Positions 47,716-57,328 of a stretch of DNA of 64,000 bases are shown in pieces (position 1 is the stretch's first letter; each line of letters begins with the position of its first letter). The stretch is from the NCBI GenBank assembly GCA_002699085.1, contig PAAR01000028.1, forward strand, positions 16,588 through 80,587. Direction: 5' to 3'. This DNA is from Micavibrio sp. (GTDB lineage Bacteria; Pseudomonadota; Alphaproteobacteria; Micavibrionales; UBA9664). The notes below the pieces were generated by a model. The model was given only the letters and a program-made list of their open reading frames with translations, ran no database searches and had not been told where the DNA came from. The position numbers and the translations under genes were made by a program.

Positions 47716-48636
47716 CCCTTCCCATTTTTCATGGAGGTCAACAGAGACATGAATATGGTTACGGATCATCATTTCTAGTAACTCTTCATCTTCTGAAAAT
47801 ACAGCTAAATCTGGGCAATACGGTGTTATAAAACCATTAACAGCGGCAGTGTATATCCAGAGTTTTAATTTCCCAAATAGGCGGTCTTTATCTAATACGC
47901 CGATAGGGCGTGTGACTTTGTTGAGTTGTTTGAGAACGAGTGCATTAGCGAGCCTATATAACTCTTCAATATTGGTGGCATGAACGATGATAGGATTTTG
48001 TGTGTCTGTAAGATTACTTTCTTCAATGGCCGAGATATACGTTGTTTTGTCGGATAATATTTTTTCTTCGATTTTTGGCGCAACAAAAGAGGATAGTTTT
48101 TCTAATAGAGGCTCTATTTTATCGTCGACAAATAAATAGGCTAAGGCCGTTTTTTCAAGAGCGCCTTTTTCGCAGGCCGTTTCAATAAAATTGAGTAAAG
48201 GCGTCCAATAGCCATTAATATTTAAAAGACCTAACGGTTTAGCGTGAAAGCCTTTTAAGCCCCAATATAAAAACTCAAAAATCTCGTCTAATGTCCCGTA
48301 GCCACCAGGTAGGGCAATGGCTGCATCGCCCTCATCAATGAGGATCTTCTTCCGTTTCCACATATTATCGACGGTAATCATTTTATTCGCAGTGATAAGG
48401 GCTTGATGAACAAAATCTTTATCACGGATATTGGTTGGAATGACACCTAGTACATCGCCATTTTTTTCTAAAGCAGCGTCAGCCAAAATACCCATTGTGC
48501 CAGCACTCATTCCGCCGTAGACGGTTCTATAGTTGTTGTCCGCAAGGTAATGGCCAAGTGCTTTGGCAGCGTCTTTATAGAGTTTTGGCGCTTTACCACC
48601 AGAGCCGAGATAAACTGTGAGTGATTTAATCTGCAT
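47704..48636 (-). CDS. LOG-family protein (cytokinin riboside phosphoribohydrolase-like) with C-terminal extension
   Basis: 310 residues; ordinary LOG proteins have about 190-230. The N-terminal ~190 carry VYLGSGGKAPKLYKDAA, YGGMSAGTMGILADAAL, and the signature ALPGGYGTLDEIFEFLYW. LOG proteins cleave nucleoside monophosphates to base and ribose phosphate. The last ~110 residues are additional and unassigned (a mixed domain with GFITPYCPDLAVFSEDEELLEMMI). It overlaps the upstream helicase gene by 11 bp. Confidence 0.88.
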   Translation of the reverse strand: MQIKSLTVYLGSGGKAPKLYKDAAKALGHYLADNNYRTVYGGMSAGTMGILADAALEKNGDVLGVIPTNIRDKDFVHQALITANKMITVDNMWKRKKILIDEGDAAIALPGGYGTLDEIFEFLYWGLKGFHAKPLGLLNINGYWTPLLNFIETACEKGALEKTALAYLFVDDKIEPLLEKLSSFVAPKIEEKILSDKTTYISAIEESNLTDTQNPIIVHATNIEELYRLANALVLKQLNKVTRPIGVLDKDRLFGKLKLWIYTAAVNGFITPYCPDLAVFSEDEELLEMMIRNHIHVSVDLHEKWEGLKS

Positions 48637-51367
48637 TAAAGAATCCTTCTGCTTGTTCTATCGTATCAGCCAATGATGTTTTGACAATCTCTACATCGTC
48701 AGGGAAGGCATCATGGAGTCGAGATGGAAACATAGTATCAAGCATGATAAATACACCTCTATCTTGATCTGAGCGGATTAAACGCCCATAGGCTTGTTTT
48801 AATTTCAGGCGTGTCATGCGCTCATCATAAGCACGGCCACCAAAATGTTGTCGGCGGGCTTTGTGAAGGATTGTCGGGCGTGGCCACGGCACTCGTTCAA
48901 AAATAATCATGCGGAGTGCTTCACCGGGTACGTCAACACCGTCACGCACCGCATCTGTGCCTAATAAACAGCTTTGCTGCTGATCCTTAAACAAGTCAAT
49001 GAGTGTGCCGACATCCATGTCATCTACGTGTTGTGCATAGAGCGGTATATTAGCCTTTGTAAGGGCTGTTTCAATTTGAGGGTGCAGGCTGCGGAGGCGT
49101 TGAATAGCTGTGAATATCCCTAAAGCACCGCCACCTGATGCGATCATAAGATCGGCATAGGCTTTGCCCAGTAAGCTGAGATTGTTTTTGGGTAAATCAT
49201 TGACGATAAATATTTTTGATTTTGATTTGTAATCAAATGGCGAAGGTGTATAGAACGTTTCTGTTTGTCCTTTATCTTTGAAATGGCGTGCCCCTGTTTG
49301 TTCAAGGGCTGTTTCCCAACCTTCATTTTCATGTTGAGAATCTCGTAAGGTAGCTGAGGTGATGGCAATGCCTTCGGCATGTGATTGTAATGTTGAGGCG
49401 AAAGGAATCATGGGATCTACCCAACGGCGATACATGCCGACATCTGAATCTTTGCCCTCAGCACGGTCTATACCAAACCAATCAATAAAATCTTGCCCTG
49501 GCGGGGTTTCTAACTGAGAAAGCATGGATATCCATGGTGTCAGATTATTATCACAGCGTCTTTGTAGGCTTGTTGTCAGATTTTCAAGGCGGTTTATTTC
49601 TGTAGCATCTGGGGTCTCGTTCAGACGTTCTTGCTCTGCTTTTTTAAGTAATATATCAATCAGTTTTAATAAGTGGCGACGAATATCACTCAGCGTATTT
49701 TGTGCGTGTAAGGCAAGCGCAATAATAGAAGAAGGAACGGGGTAGGGTGCACATTCAGAACCATATAGACCTTGGGCGGCATTATTATTGTGTATTTGCT
49801 GCTTTATATGATCTCGCAAAGAGAGGAAAAATGTTTCGCATGCATTCATGCGCTCACCGTGCCCGCCTTTTTTAAGCGCAGATAGAATTTGATAATTTGG
49901 CAATTGATGGGCGGCACGAATGGCCGCTACAACGCAATCCTCGGCTTTTGAGTTATCCTCAATAAGGCCTTCTAAGCGTTTGCGTAAGCCCCGTGAGCGT
50001 GTTTTGCGCCCTGTCTCAGCCCCTAGCAACCAGCGTCTTAGTTCTAACATTTCAAGAAGTGTAAGATTGCTCGCAAAGGTCGAATCGGCAGCATCAAAAA
50101 GGTGATGTCCTTCATCAAAGATATAGCGTGAAGGCAGCTCCACAGGGTTTACGGCGATAGACGCTTGAATCATACTGAGTGCATGATTGGATAAAACGAT
50201 CTTAGCATTTTTAGCTTTTGCCACAGCATGTTCGATAAAACATTTTTTATAGTGATCGCAGGCAGCGTAAATACATTCACCACGACTGTCCGATAGCCCT
50301 AACGTTTGTTGGTAACCAAGGAGGGTTGGTAGCCAACCATGAAAACTTGAGCCTGAAAAATCTCCATCTTTGGTCTCTTGCATCCAACGCAGCATAATAC
50401 CTGCGGCAATACGATCATTTGGTTTCTCGGCTAATTGTGTTGTGCGCACTTGCTCTTCCAAATTTAAAAGACATAAGTAGTTCTCACGACCTTTTCGGAT
50501 AACGAGAGTATCATGCTCATCTTGTTGGCGTGGAATTAACCCATCTAGCTCTGATTCAAGCTGTTTCTGAAGGTTTTTTGTATAGGTTGAGACCCATACT
50601 TGATTGTCATTTTGATTGGCCCATAACCATGCAGGATTCAAATAACCTAGGGACTTACCGACCCCTGTCCCTGCTTCTGCTAAAAGAATATGCGTGTTTG
50701 TTCCAATGTTAGTTTCTTTGAAGGCTGTGGCTATTTTTTGACTGTAAAGACGTTGTTGAGGGCGATCTTCCGCACGGGTGCTTCTGGAAGAGAGCCACAG
50801 GCTCAAATTATCATTAATCGCTGTTTCGTTTAGTGCGTTTTTGTAGTTTCCTCTGGGCGGCAGATTATCTTGCCATTCTGGCCGCTTTTCCCATAGAGCT
50901 AAATCTTTGATTGAGATATTAGAGACTTGTTTGCCTAATTGTTCTAAAAGAATCGGTGCCCATGCCCAACCTTGTCCTTGATATGCCATAAAATTAAGAA
51001 TTGATTCGATGTCTTTTATGCTTTTTAAATGAGTGGGGTTGGTCAGATGTTCAATGATTTCGTGAACCAACATAGCTTGTTCTTCGATATCATTGCTAGG
51101 TGTAATGCCTAAGGCTTTAGCTATTCCATTGATGGTCGGGACAGCAAATTTTGTTGGGTAAATAAAGGCGTAAAGTTCAAGAATATCAAAGCGTGGTAGT
51201 TGTTTTAGGCCAAGCTTTTTGGCTGTGTATGGTGCATGACATACAAGAATATTATTTGTTTTTAGCTTGCTTGAAACGGCCTCTAATGAGACTATCTCAA
51301 TCTCTCCATCTTCGGAAAGAAAACAAATTTCAGCATTATTCATAATTACTGTTGAGATTTTTAGCAT
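48626..51367 (-). CDS. DinG/YoaA-type (XPD-like) ATP-dependent DNA helicase
   Basis: 913 residues. Walker A is EAGTGVGKSLGYLNPA, the DEAH box is FDEGHHLFDAAD, and four cysteines fitting an iron-sulfur cluster are in YLCLLNLEEQ and GECIYAACDHYKKCFIEHA. Late helicase motifs include LGTDAVRDGVDVPGEAL and QAYGRLIRSDQDRGVFIMLD. The N-terminal ~230 residues are not a recognisable exonuclease domain. The enzyme unwinds DNA in repair. Start choice between the ATG at 51367 and one 24 bases later is open. It is divergent from the XRE gene, 19 bp apart. Confidence 0.9.
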   Translation of the reverse strand: MLKISTVIMNNAEICFLSEDGEIEIVSLEAVSSKLKTNNILVCHAPYTAKKLGLKQLPRFDILELYAFIYPTKFAVPTINGIAKALGITPSNDIEEQAMLVHEIIEHLTNPTHLKSIKDIESILNFMAYQGQGWAWAPILLEQLGKQVSNISIKDLALWEKRPEWQDNLPPRGNYKNALNETAINDNLSLWLSSRSTRAEDRPQQRLYSQKIATAFKETNIGTNTHILLAEAGTGVGKSLGYLNPAWLWANQNDNQVWVSTYTKNLQKQLESELDGLIPRQQDEHDTLVIRKGRENYLCLLNLEEQVRTTQLAEKPNDRIAAGIMLRWMQETKDGDFSGSSFHGWLPTLLGYQQTLGLSDSRGECIYAACDHYKKCFIEHAVAKAKNAKIVLSNHALSMIQASIAVNPVELPSRYIFDEGHHLFDAADSTFASNLTLLEMLELRRWLLGAETGRKTRSRGLRKRLEGLIEDNSKAEDCVVAAIRAAHQLPNYQILSALKKGGHGERMNACETFFLSLRDHIKQQIHNNNAAQGLYGSECAPYPVPSSIIALALHAQNTLSDIRRHLLKLIDILLKKAEQERLNETPDATEINRLENLTTSLQRRCDNNLTPWISMLSQLETPPGQDFIDWFGIDRAEGKDSDVGMYRRWVDPMIPFASTLQSHAEGIAITSATLRDSQHENEGWETALEQTGARHFKDKGQTETFYTPSPFDYKSKSKIFIVNDLPKNNLSLLGKAYADLMIASGGGALGIFTAIQRLRSLHPQIETALTKANIPLYAQHVDDMDVGTLIDLFKDQQQSCLLGTDAVRDGVDVPGEALRMIIFERVPWPRPTILHKARRQHFGGRAYDERMTRLKLKQAYGRLIRSDQDRGVFIMLDTMFPSRLHDAFPDDVEIVKTSLADTIEQAEGFFNAD

Positions 51368-51386
51368 AAGGGGCTAATGTACCACC

Positions 51387-52010
51387 ATGATTACACCACG
51401 ACAATGCAGAGCCGCACGCGGCCTTTTAGGATGGTCACAAGCAGATTTAGCGAATGCTTGCGGCATGTCAAAAACAGCGATTAATAACTTTGAGATGGGC
51501 AATAGCTCTATTAAACAAGTTTCTATGCACGCTATTATTCAGGCGTTTGAAGATAATAATATTGATATTATGGAGCATGAAGGTGTGCGCTTTAAGCATA
51601 ATTCAGTGCGTATTATTCGTGGTGACCAACCTTTATTTACATTGTGGAATGAGATTCTATCGACAATGGGTGATGAAGGTGGCGAGGTGCTGATTAATAG
51701 TGTGAACGAATCAGAAGGATATAATAAATACGGTAAAGAATTAGACGCTTATATTGAGAAGCTCAAAAAAGCGGGTATCACCGAAAGGTTATTGGCCAAA
51801 GAAGGCCAGACCGTCTTCGCTGCACCAAGAGAGTGGTATCGTTTTATCTCAGAAGAAGCCTTTAATAGCGGTATTATGACGTTTATTTTTAAAGATAAAG
51901 TTGCTTTAATGCTCTGGAAAGAATCAGTGCTTTTATTGATTGAAAGCGAAGAGGCCGCTGCCGCTGAAAAAGAGCGTTTTGAAACAATCTGGAAGACTGC
52001 GCGTACTTAA
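51387..52010 (+). CDS. XRE-family helix-turn-helix regulator with a C-terminal domain
   Basis: 207 residues. The N-terminal HTH is clear: QCRAARGLLGWSQADLANACGMSKTAINNFEMG. The C-terminal 120 residues (GDEGGEVLINSVNESEGYNKYGKELDAYIEKLKKAGITERLLAKEG) look like a sensor domain found with such HTHs in alphaproteobacteria; the ligand is unknown. It is divergent from the DinG-type helicase and followed by a terminator. Confidence 0.85.
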   Translation: MITPRQCRAARGLLGWSQADLANACGMSKTAINNFEMGNSSIKQVSMHAIIQAFEDNNIDIMEHEGVRFKHNSVRIIRGDQPLFTLWNEILSTMGDEGGEVLINSVNESEGYNKYGKELDAYIEKLKKAGITERLLAKEGQTVFAAPREWYRFISEEAFNSGIMTFIFKDKVALMLWKESVLLLIESEEAAAAEKERFETIWKTART

Positions 52011-52036
52011 TTTCTAACTAAAACAAACGGATAAGC

Positions 52037-52067
52037 AACAAAAGTGATCTTTTGTTCAACTTTTTTT
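52037..52067 (+). terminator. Terminator after the XRE gene
   Basis: The hairpin AACAAAAG-TGAT-CTTTTGTT (52037-52056) is followed by CAAC and a run of seven T residues. It lies 27 bases behind the XRE stop codon. Confidence 0.6.
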
Positions 52068-52147
52068 GTTCTTTTTACCAATATTATGTAAATATTAACC
52101 ATTTGCTTTTAACATCATTCTTATAGGGAGTTGAAAAAAAGCATTCT

Positions 52148-53140
52148 ATGGTTGAACAAAGGGTCAGTTCTGGGGGATTAAGGCGCGTTTTTGGAAACTG
52201 TGTTTCTGACAATGGAGATGAGTCTCTTTTATCAGTGGCTTATTTGGCGCTTTTAGGCCGTAATGGGTTTGATGTCTACTCTCGAGATGGGGTTCATGTG
52301 ATGGTGTGCGCTCATCCTAATGATAAAGACAGTATTTTGGTGTTGCCTGAGGTGGCCGAAAACCATGAATTGTTAACACAATCTCATTTATTACCAGATG
52401 TTTTAAAGCAATTATCTCAACAAGAAAAAGAAGTGCGTTTAGCACGCTTTTCTCAAGACCAATTGGCACGGCTCAGGCAAAAAATGGCGGCTAAACTGCA
52501 GGACAGTATTAAAGATATTGAAACAGTTGTAGAGGACAAACTTGATTGGAAATATCCCGCCCATGTTCTTTCGACAAAAGCGGTAGCAGCGTTAGAGGGT
52601 GGTCAATTTAAACGTCTTCGTAAGAAATTAGGCATGTTGACGTCTAGGCATGAACTTAGTCATACATCAATTAAAGAAGAAGACGCTCTAAATAAGATGC
52701 GGTTCATTATGACACGTTGGGAAGCAAAAATGATTCTTGATGGTAAAGCGGATATGGGGCGTGACGTTGTCAGTATTTATGAAACGATGTTTGAAACTTT
52801 ACAGCAAAATCCAGCAGCGTATGAGGGGCGTATTTTTTATGTTGATGGACAACCGACTGGTTTATCAATTTGGGATAAGAACAATAAAAACAATGCTGTG
52901 TTATTAGTGAACTTAACGGATCATTCAGTACAAGATTTGTCCGTTTTTCAAATTGTAGAAACTTGTAAGGTTCTTGATGAACAAGGTGTTCGCTACTGTG
53001 ATCTAGGCGGGTCAGAAGATGAGGGCTTAAATCGCTTTAAAGAAAGTTTTCGTCCAGAAGTAAGTGTGAGCCTGCAATCAGCGGTTGTGACATATCATAG
53101 GCCGACATTTAAAAAAGAGCAGATGATAGGCTGGCGTTAA
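52148..53140 (+). CDS. Protein with a DUF2156/LPG-synthase-like (GNAT-fold) C-terminal domain
   Basis: 330 residues, no membrane segment. The C-terminal ~180 residues (FIMTRWEAKMILDGKADMG, RIFYVDGQPTGLSIWD, and YCDLGGSEDEGLNRFKESFRPE) resemble the catalytic domain of phosphatidylglycerol lysyltransferases and DUF2156 proteins, which transfer aminoacyl groups from tRNA. The N-terminal 140 residues are not recognised. Without the membrane domain it may be an acyl- or aminoacyltransferase with another acceptor. The 137-bp upstream gap contains the XRE terminator. Confidence 0.6.
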   Translation: MVEQRVSSGGLRRVFGNCVSDNGDESLLSVAYLALLGRNGFDVYSRDGVHVMVCAHPNDKDSILVLPEVAENHELLTQSHLLPDVLKQLSQQEKEVRLARFSQDQLARLRQKMAAKLQDSIKDIETVVEDKLDWKYPAHVLSTKAVAALEGGQFKRLRKKLGMLTSRHELSHTSIKEEDALNKMRFIMTRWEAKMILDGKADMGRDVVSIYETMFETLQQNPAAYEGRIFYVDGQPTGLSIWDKNNKNNAVLLVNLTDHSVQDLSVFQIVETCKVLDEQGVRYCDLGGSEDEGLNRFKESFRPEVSVSLQSAVVTYHRPTFKKEQMIGWR

Positions 53141-54078
53141 GCGAACAGTGTTTTTGGTGCACGAGGTTTAATTTTAGAACCAAGTGCAAAGCCTAGATCA
53201 TGGGCTTGCTTTGTTGTCGTGATTGTTGCCGTCGTTTCTTCATAATAGTGCTTTGAGCCATCTTCTTCATAAACCGCACAACGTAAAGTCATTTCATGGC
53301 CATTAAGTGTCGCAAAGCAACCAATCGGTGTTTGGCAGGAGCCGTCTAATGCCTCAAGGGCAGAACGTTCGGCAACAGTGCATAAGCCCGTGGCACGATG
53401 GTGTATCGCATCAAAAAGTGAACGCACAGCAACGTCATCTTTTTTTGTTTCAATGGATAGAGTGCCCTGACCACAAGCAGGAAGCATTTCTTCCATAGTA
53501 AATATTTTGGCAATGCGATGGTCACGTTGAATGCGCTCCAAACCAGTCACGGCAAGAATTAGTGCATCAGCTTGTCCTTCGTCCAATTTAGCGAGTCGGG
53601 TATCGATATTGCCTCGAATAATGGTTGTCTGAAGGTCGGGACGCATATGTTTTAAGATTGCTTGGCGGCGTGTAGACGCTGTACCAATGACAGCACCTTT
53701 AGGCAGCTCTTCGATAGATTTATATTTATTGCTGACAAACGCATCATAAGGACTGCCACGCTCTATCACATGATCCACGCCCATATTTGGCAGTAAGAAT
53801 GTCGGGACATCTTTCATCGAATGGACGCCACAATCAATGGTGCCTTCGATAATGTTGTGCTCAATTTCTTTAATGAACAGACCTTTACCGCCTTCAACTT
53901 CGGATAAGCGGATTTCGCCTTGAGATTTTTTCCAATCCCCTGATGTCTTGATAATAACGATTTCAACGTTGAGGTTAGGAAACTTTTCTTGAAGTTTATC
54001 AACCACTAATTGCGTCTGTGTTTGTGCTAACACAGAGCCCCGTATGCCTATTTTTAGTGGTCGTTCGAAATCATACAT
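53137..54078 (-). CDS. hemC: Hydroxymethylbilane synthase (porphobilinogen deaminase)
   Basis: 313 residues. KIGIRGSVLAQTQTQLV, the segment KGLFIKEIEHNIIEGTIDCGVHSMKDVPTF, GTASTRRQAIL, RGNIDTRLAKLDEGQADALILAVTGLERI and LDGSCQTPIG with the cofactor-binding Cys are all as expected. The enzyme links four porphobilinogen units in heme biosynthesis. It is convergent with the preceding gene, overlapping by four bases. Confidence 0.97.
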   Translation of the reverse strand: MYDFERPLKIGIRGSVLAQTQTQLVVDKLQEKFPNLNVEIVIIKTSGDWKKSQGEIRLSEVEGGKGLFIKEIEHNIIEGTIDCGVHSMKDVPTFLLPNMGVDHVIERGSPYDAFVSNKYKSIEELPKGAVIGTASTRRQAILKHMRPDLQTTIIRGNIDTRLAKLDEGQADALILAVTGLERIQRDHRIAKIFTMEEMLPACGQGTLSIETKKDDVAVRSLFDAIHHRATGLCTVAERSALEALDGSCQTPIGCFATLNGHEMTLRCAVYEEDGSKHYYEETTATITTTKQAHDLGFALGSKIKPRAPKTLFA

Positions 54079-54147
54079 TGTGACAGGAATACCGCAGCCG
54101 AAAGGCTATGTACAGTGCTTTTCAATAATTTTTTAATTAACGCACAT

Positions 54148-54837
54148 TTAGCGTTCTAATAATACATAGAAGAAGTGATATGACCCTACAGGTGTGGGGC
54201 TGTTCTTTCCCTCCATACATGCAGCGCGCTTACCATTTGTATAATCAAAATCTGCGTACAGAACTCGGTCTTTAACAAAACTGCCAGTGAATTTTGTTGT
54301 GGAATACGTTGTGTTCATTTGCGGTGGGTTGTTGGAGGGGTTGGCCACACCCACTCTTTCATTTAACTCCATGCAAAGTTCTTTGCTAATGTTAGCGAGT
54401 AGGGCAACGATATCGCTACAGGCCGCTGTACAACTGGCCCATAATTCATTGGGGATAGGTACACGGTATGCAGCGTTGCTGCCAGAAAAAATCCAGTCAT
54501 CATTGGTGGCTTTTGGAAATGTTTTATAGCTGGCACCGCCACCACGTGGGTTAAAAACTTCTGTTTCAGGTGATGTATCGTAGGTGCCGTAACCCGTTAA
54601 ATCAGGATGTGCGAAGGATATCTGGTTTTCCGAATAGCCGTTTTGTTTAATGATATTGACGCCTTGCTGAAGCTGTTTGGCATACTCTAATATTTGAGAG
54701 GCAAGCAGGCTATTATTTTCTTTATCAATTGTACCCGCACTATTGCCTGAGTTTTTAGCAACAACATAACTGAGTGCTGCGAATAAGGCGACGCCAATTA
54801 AAACTAATAAAAGGGCGTTACCACGTTGATTTTTCAT
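54148..54837 (-). CDS. Pseudopilin-like exported protein
   Basis: 229 residues from the ATG at 54837 (MKNQRGNALLLVLIGVALFA). A short basic start followed by one long hydrophobic helix resembles type II/IV pseudopilin leaders, though the classic G-F-T-L-I-E cleavage motif is absent. The rest is a soluble domain with four cysteines (WASCTAACSD, ELCMELNE, AACMEGK). Proteins of this shape occur in several alphaproteobacteria such as Micavibrio relatives, as I recall. There are no secretion genes beside it. It may be displayed on the cell surface. Confidence 0.7.
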   Translation of the reverse strand: MKNQRGNALLLVLIGVALFAALSYVVAKNSGNSAGTIDKENNSLLASQILEYAKQLQQGVNIIKQNGYSENQISFAHPDLTGYGTYDTSPETEVFNPRGGGASYKTFPKATNDDWIFSGSNAAYRVPIPNELWASCTAACSDIVALLANISKELCMELNERVGVANPSNNPPQMNTTYSTTKFTGSFVKDRVLYADFDYTNGKRAACMEGKNSPTPVGSYHFFYVLLER

Positions 54838-54905
54838 TGATCTAGGCTGTGTAAACATAGTATCTATAGTAGCTTATAACCGTTAAGAAAAGAAGTATAA
54901 AACCT

Positions 54906-56393
54906 ATGTCCGATACAGCTAAAAATATCACCGACCCTATTGAAGCACGCTATGCAAAGCTAGAAGAGGCAAAAAAGCGTGGGATGAACCCTTATGCCTA
55001 TGAGTTTAAACGTGAGCACAAGGCAGGTGATGTGCAAGCTAAGTACAAGGATTTGGCTGATGGGGCGGAAACAGAGGATACAGTTGTTGTTGCTGGTCGT
55101 ATTGTTGCTATGCGTAATGACGGTATGTTCATTGATATTGAGGATGCGTCAGGCAAAATTCAAATTTTTTGCCACAAAGCGTCAACGCCTGCTGAAGAGC
55201 TAGAAAAACTTGATCTTTTTGATCTTGGAGACATCATTGGTGTTAGAGGATTGGTCCGTCGTACACCACGTGGTGAATTGTCTATTCGTGCAAAAGAAAT
55301 TACCCTTTTGACAAAAGCCCTTCACCCACTTCCTGAGAAATATCACGGCTTACAAGATATTGAGCAGCGTTATCGCCAGCGTTATTTGGATCTAATTGCC
55401 AATGAAGATAGCCGTGTGACACTACGCGCTCGCTCTAAGATTATTTCTGAAATTAGAAAATTTATTGAAGAAAATTGGGACGGTGTCGAAGTAGAAACGC
55501 CAATTCTTCACGGTATTATGGGTGGTGCATCGGCAAAGCCTTTTACAACACATCACAATGCACTAGATAATGATTTCTATTTACGTGTCGCACCTGAGCT
55601 TCATTTGAAGCGTCTAATTGTTGGCGGGTTGGCTGATTGCGTGTATGAGATTGGCCGCCTGTTTAGAAATGAAGGTATTTCAATCAAACATAATCCTGAA
55701 TTTACAACAATTGAGCTTTATAAAACCTATACAGATTATAAAGATATGATGCGTTTGACCGAGGAATTGGTTCAGCATTTAGCCATGATGCTTTACGGCA
55801 CAACGAAGATAAAATTTGGCGAGAAAGAGATTGATGTTAAGGCACCGTGGAAGCGAGCGACAATGATTGATCTTGTTAAAGAGAAAACAGGTGTCGATTT
55901 TCTTACGATCACTGATCGAGATGCCGCCGCTGCTAAAGCAAAAGAATTGGGCGTGCATGTTGAGCCTCGTTGGAAATGGGGCGAGATTGTTTTGGCTGTA
56001 TTTGAAGACAAAGCTGAGGCTGATCTTATTCAGCCGATCCATGTGATTGACCATCCTTTGGATGTTTCGCCTTTGGCTAAGACACATCGTGATAACCCTA
56101 TTTTAACGGAGCGTTTCGAGAGTTTTATTAATGGTTGGGAAATTGCTAATGCTTTTACGGAATTGAATGATCCTGTCGAGCAGCGCAAACGTTTTGAAGC
56201 GCAAGTAGCAGCACGTGAAGCGGGTGATGATGAGGCGCAAATGCTGGATGAAGATTTTGTCACCGCATTAGAAGTTGGCTTAGCACCAACGGGTGGCTGG
56301 GGTATGGGCATTGACCGCTTGGTAATGCTATTGACAGATTCTCATAATATCCGTGATGTGATCTGCTTCCCGACCTTGAAGCCTAAAAAATAA
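54906..56393 (+). CDS. lysS: Lysyl-tRNA synthetase, class II
   Basis: 495 residues. The N-terminal OB-fold anticodon domain ([29 protein letters not shown]) is followed by the class II core: motif 1 near [16 protein letters not shown], motif 2 [24 protein letters not shown], motif 3 [19 protein letters not shown]. It charges tRNA-Lys, which is also the known target of PrrC. The next gene starts four bases after it. Confidence 0.97.
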   Translation: MSDTAKNITDPIEARYAKLEEAKKRGMNPYAYEFKREHKAGDVQAKYKDLADGAETEDTVVVAGRIVAMRNDGMFIDIEDASGKIQIFCHKASTPAEELEKLDLFDLGDIIGVRGLVRRTPRGELSIRAKEITLLTKALHPLPEKYHGLQDIEQRYRQRYLDLIANEDSRVTLRARSKIISEIRKFIEENWDGVEVETPILHGIMGGASAKPFTTHHNALDNDFYLRVAPELHLKRLIVGGLADCVYEIGRLFRNEGISIKHNPEFTTIELYKTYTDYKDMMRLTEELVQHLAMMLYGTTKIKFGEKEIDVKAPWKRATMIDLVKEKTGVDFLTITDRDAAAAKAKELGVHVEPRWKWGEIVLAVFEDKAEADLIQPIHVIDHPLDVSPLAKTHRDNPILTERFESFINGWEIANAFTELNDPVEQRKRFEAQVAAREAGDDEAQMLDEDFVTALEVGLAPTGGWGMGIDRLVMLLTDSHNIRDVICFPTLKPKK

Positions 56394-56396
56394 AAC

Positions 56397-57050
56397 ATGA
56401 ATTACGATGCATTGTTATTGCTGGCACTGACGATGATGGCTTTTTCCATCAAACCAGGGCCAGGCATGTTGGCAGTGGCGTCTCGTGCAATGAGTGAGCG
56501 TGGTATGCTTTCGGTTGCAGCCTTTATGGTCGGCAATAATTTAGCGAAGCTAGTTTTTTTATTGCTGGTTGTCTTGGGCTTAGGGGCAATGGATGATATT
56601 AGGCTCTTTGTCGTAATTCTAGCAAAATCCTTTGCTGCAGTTTATCTTGTTTATCTAGGTATTCAGGGCTTGTTAAAGGAACAATTTAGGATTGAAGACA
56701 AGGCTGATGAGGTAAAGGCCATAAATAATTCTTTGTGGCAAGATTTTTCAATTGGTTTTGTGATTACCATTACAAATCCGTATGACATTATTTTCTTTGC
56801 AGGCATTATCCCAACGATTATCCCTATTGAACAGATAGGTGTGATTGAATATTGGGTTATCTTCTTAACAATGTTGGCGGCAGATATCCCTGTTGTCCTC
56901 TCGTATACATTGCCTTTACGCTATGGTAAAAAATTCTTTGCAGCACGTAAAATGCCGTTCATCAACCATGTGGCGAATGTAGTATTAATTATTGCGGGTT
57001 TAATTATTGGGTTTTCTGCGTTGTTATCAGGGCAAGTGCTGCCGCATTAA
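56397..57050 (+). CDS. LysE/RhtB-family amino acid exporter
   Basis: 217 residues with about six hydrophobic segments. The start ALTMMAFSIKPGPGMLAVASRAMSERG is the typical LysE family signature (P-G-P), and the segment VITITNPYDIIFFAGIIPTII fits too. It should export amino acids or related small molecules across the inner membrane. It starts four bases after lysS, suggesting co-transcription; a strong terminator follows right after the stop. Confidence 0.9.
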   Translation: MNYDALLLLALTMMAFSIKPGPGMLAVASRAMSERGMLSVAAFMVGNNLAKLVFLLLVVLGLGAMDDIRLFVVILAKSFAAVYLVYLGIQGLLKEQFRIEDKADEVKAINNSLWQDFSIGFVITITNPYDIIFFAGIIPTIIPIEQIGVIEYWVIFLTMLAADIPVVLSYTLPLRYGKKFFAARKMPFINHVANVVLIIAGLIIGFSALLSGQVLPH

Positions 57051-57075
57051 AAAACCCCGCTTGATGCGGGGTTTT
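57051..57075. terminator. Bidirectional rho-independent terminator
   Basis: AAAA-CCCCGC-TTGAT-GCGGGG-TTTT begins directly after the LysE stop and is ten bases from the end of the convergent small gene, so it can serve both strands. Confidence 0.9.
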
Positions 57076-57084
57076 GAATTTTCT

Positions 57085-57222
57085 TTAGTCTGACACAGTT
57101 GTTGAGATTTTTTTGTCTCCGATGCTGATTGATACAGTGTCTTGTTGCTGCTGGTAATACCACCAAGCACCACCAGCTATAACAGCAAGTAATACAATGA
57201 TAAGAATATTTTTTGTGTTCAT
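57085..57222 (-). CDS. Small single-pass membrane protein (45 residues)
   Basis: ATG at 57220-57222 with a strong AAGGAG ribosome site seven bases upstream. The product begins MNTKNILIIVLLAVIAGG, a single membrane helix, continues with AWWYYQQQQ and ends in a short polar tail (DTVSISIGDKKISTTVSD). The tail is probably periplasmic. It ends at the bidirectional terminator. The function is unknown; its short length means that automatic annotation could miss it. Confidence 0.75.
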   Translation of the reverse strand: MNTKNILIIVLLAVIAGGAWWYYQQQQDTVSISIGDKKISTTVSD

Positions 57223-57328
57223 AGTATATCTCCTTTTTCTAAACGAAGCATAGTCGCTAGGTGGTTAAGACACAAGATCTAGACTTTTTTGCTTTTGCGA
57301 AGAGCACTTAATATTGATATGCTTTTTT

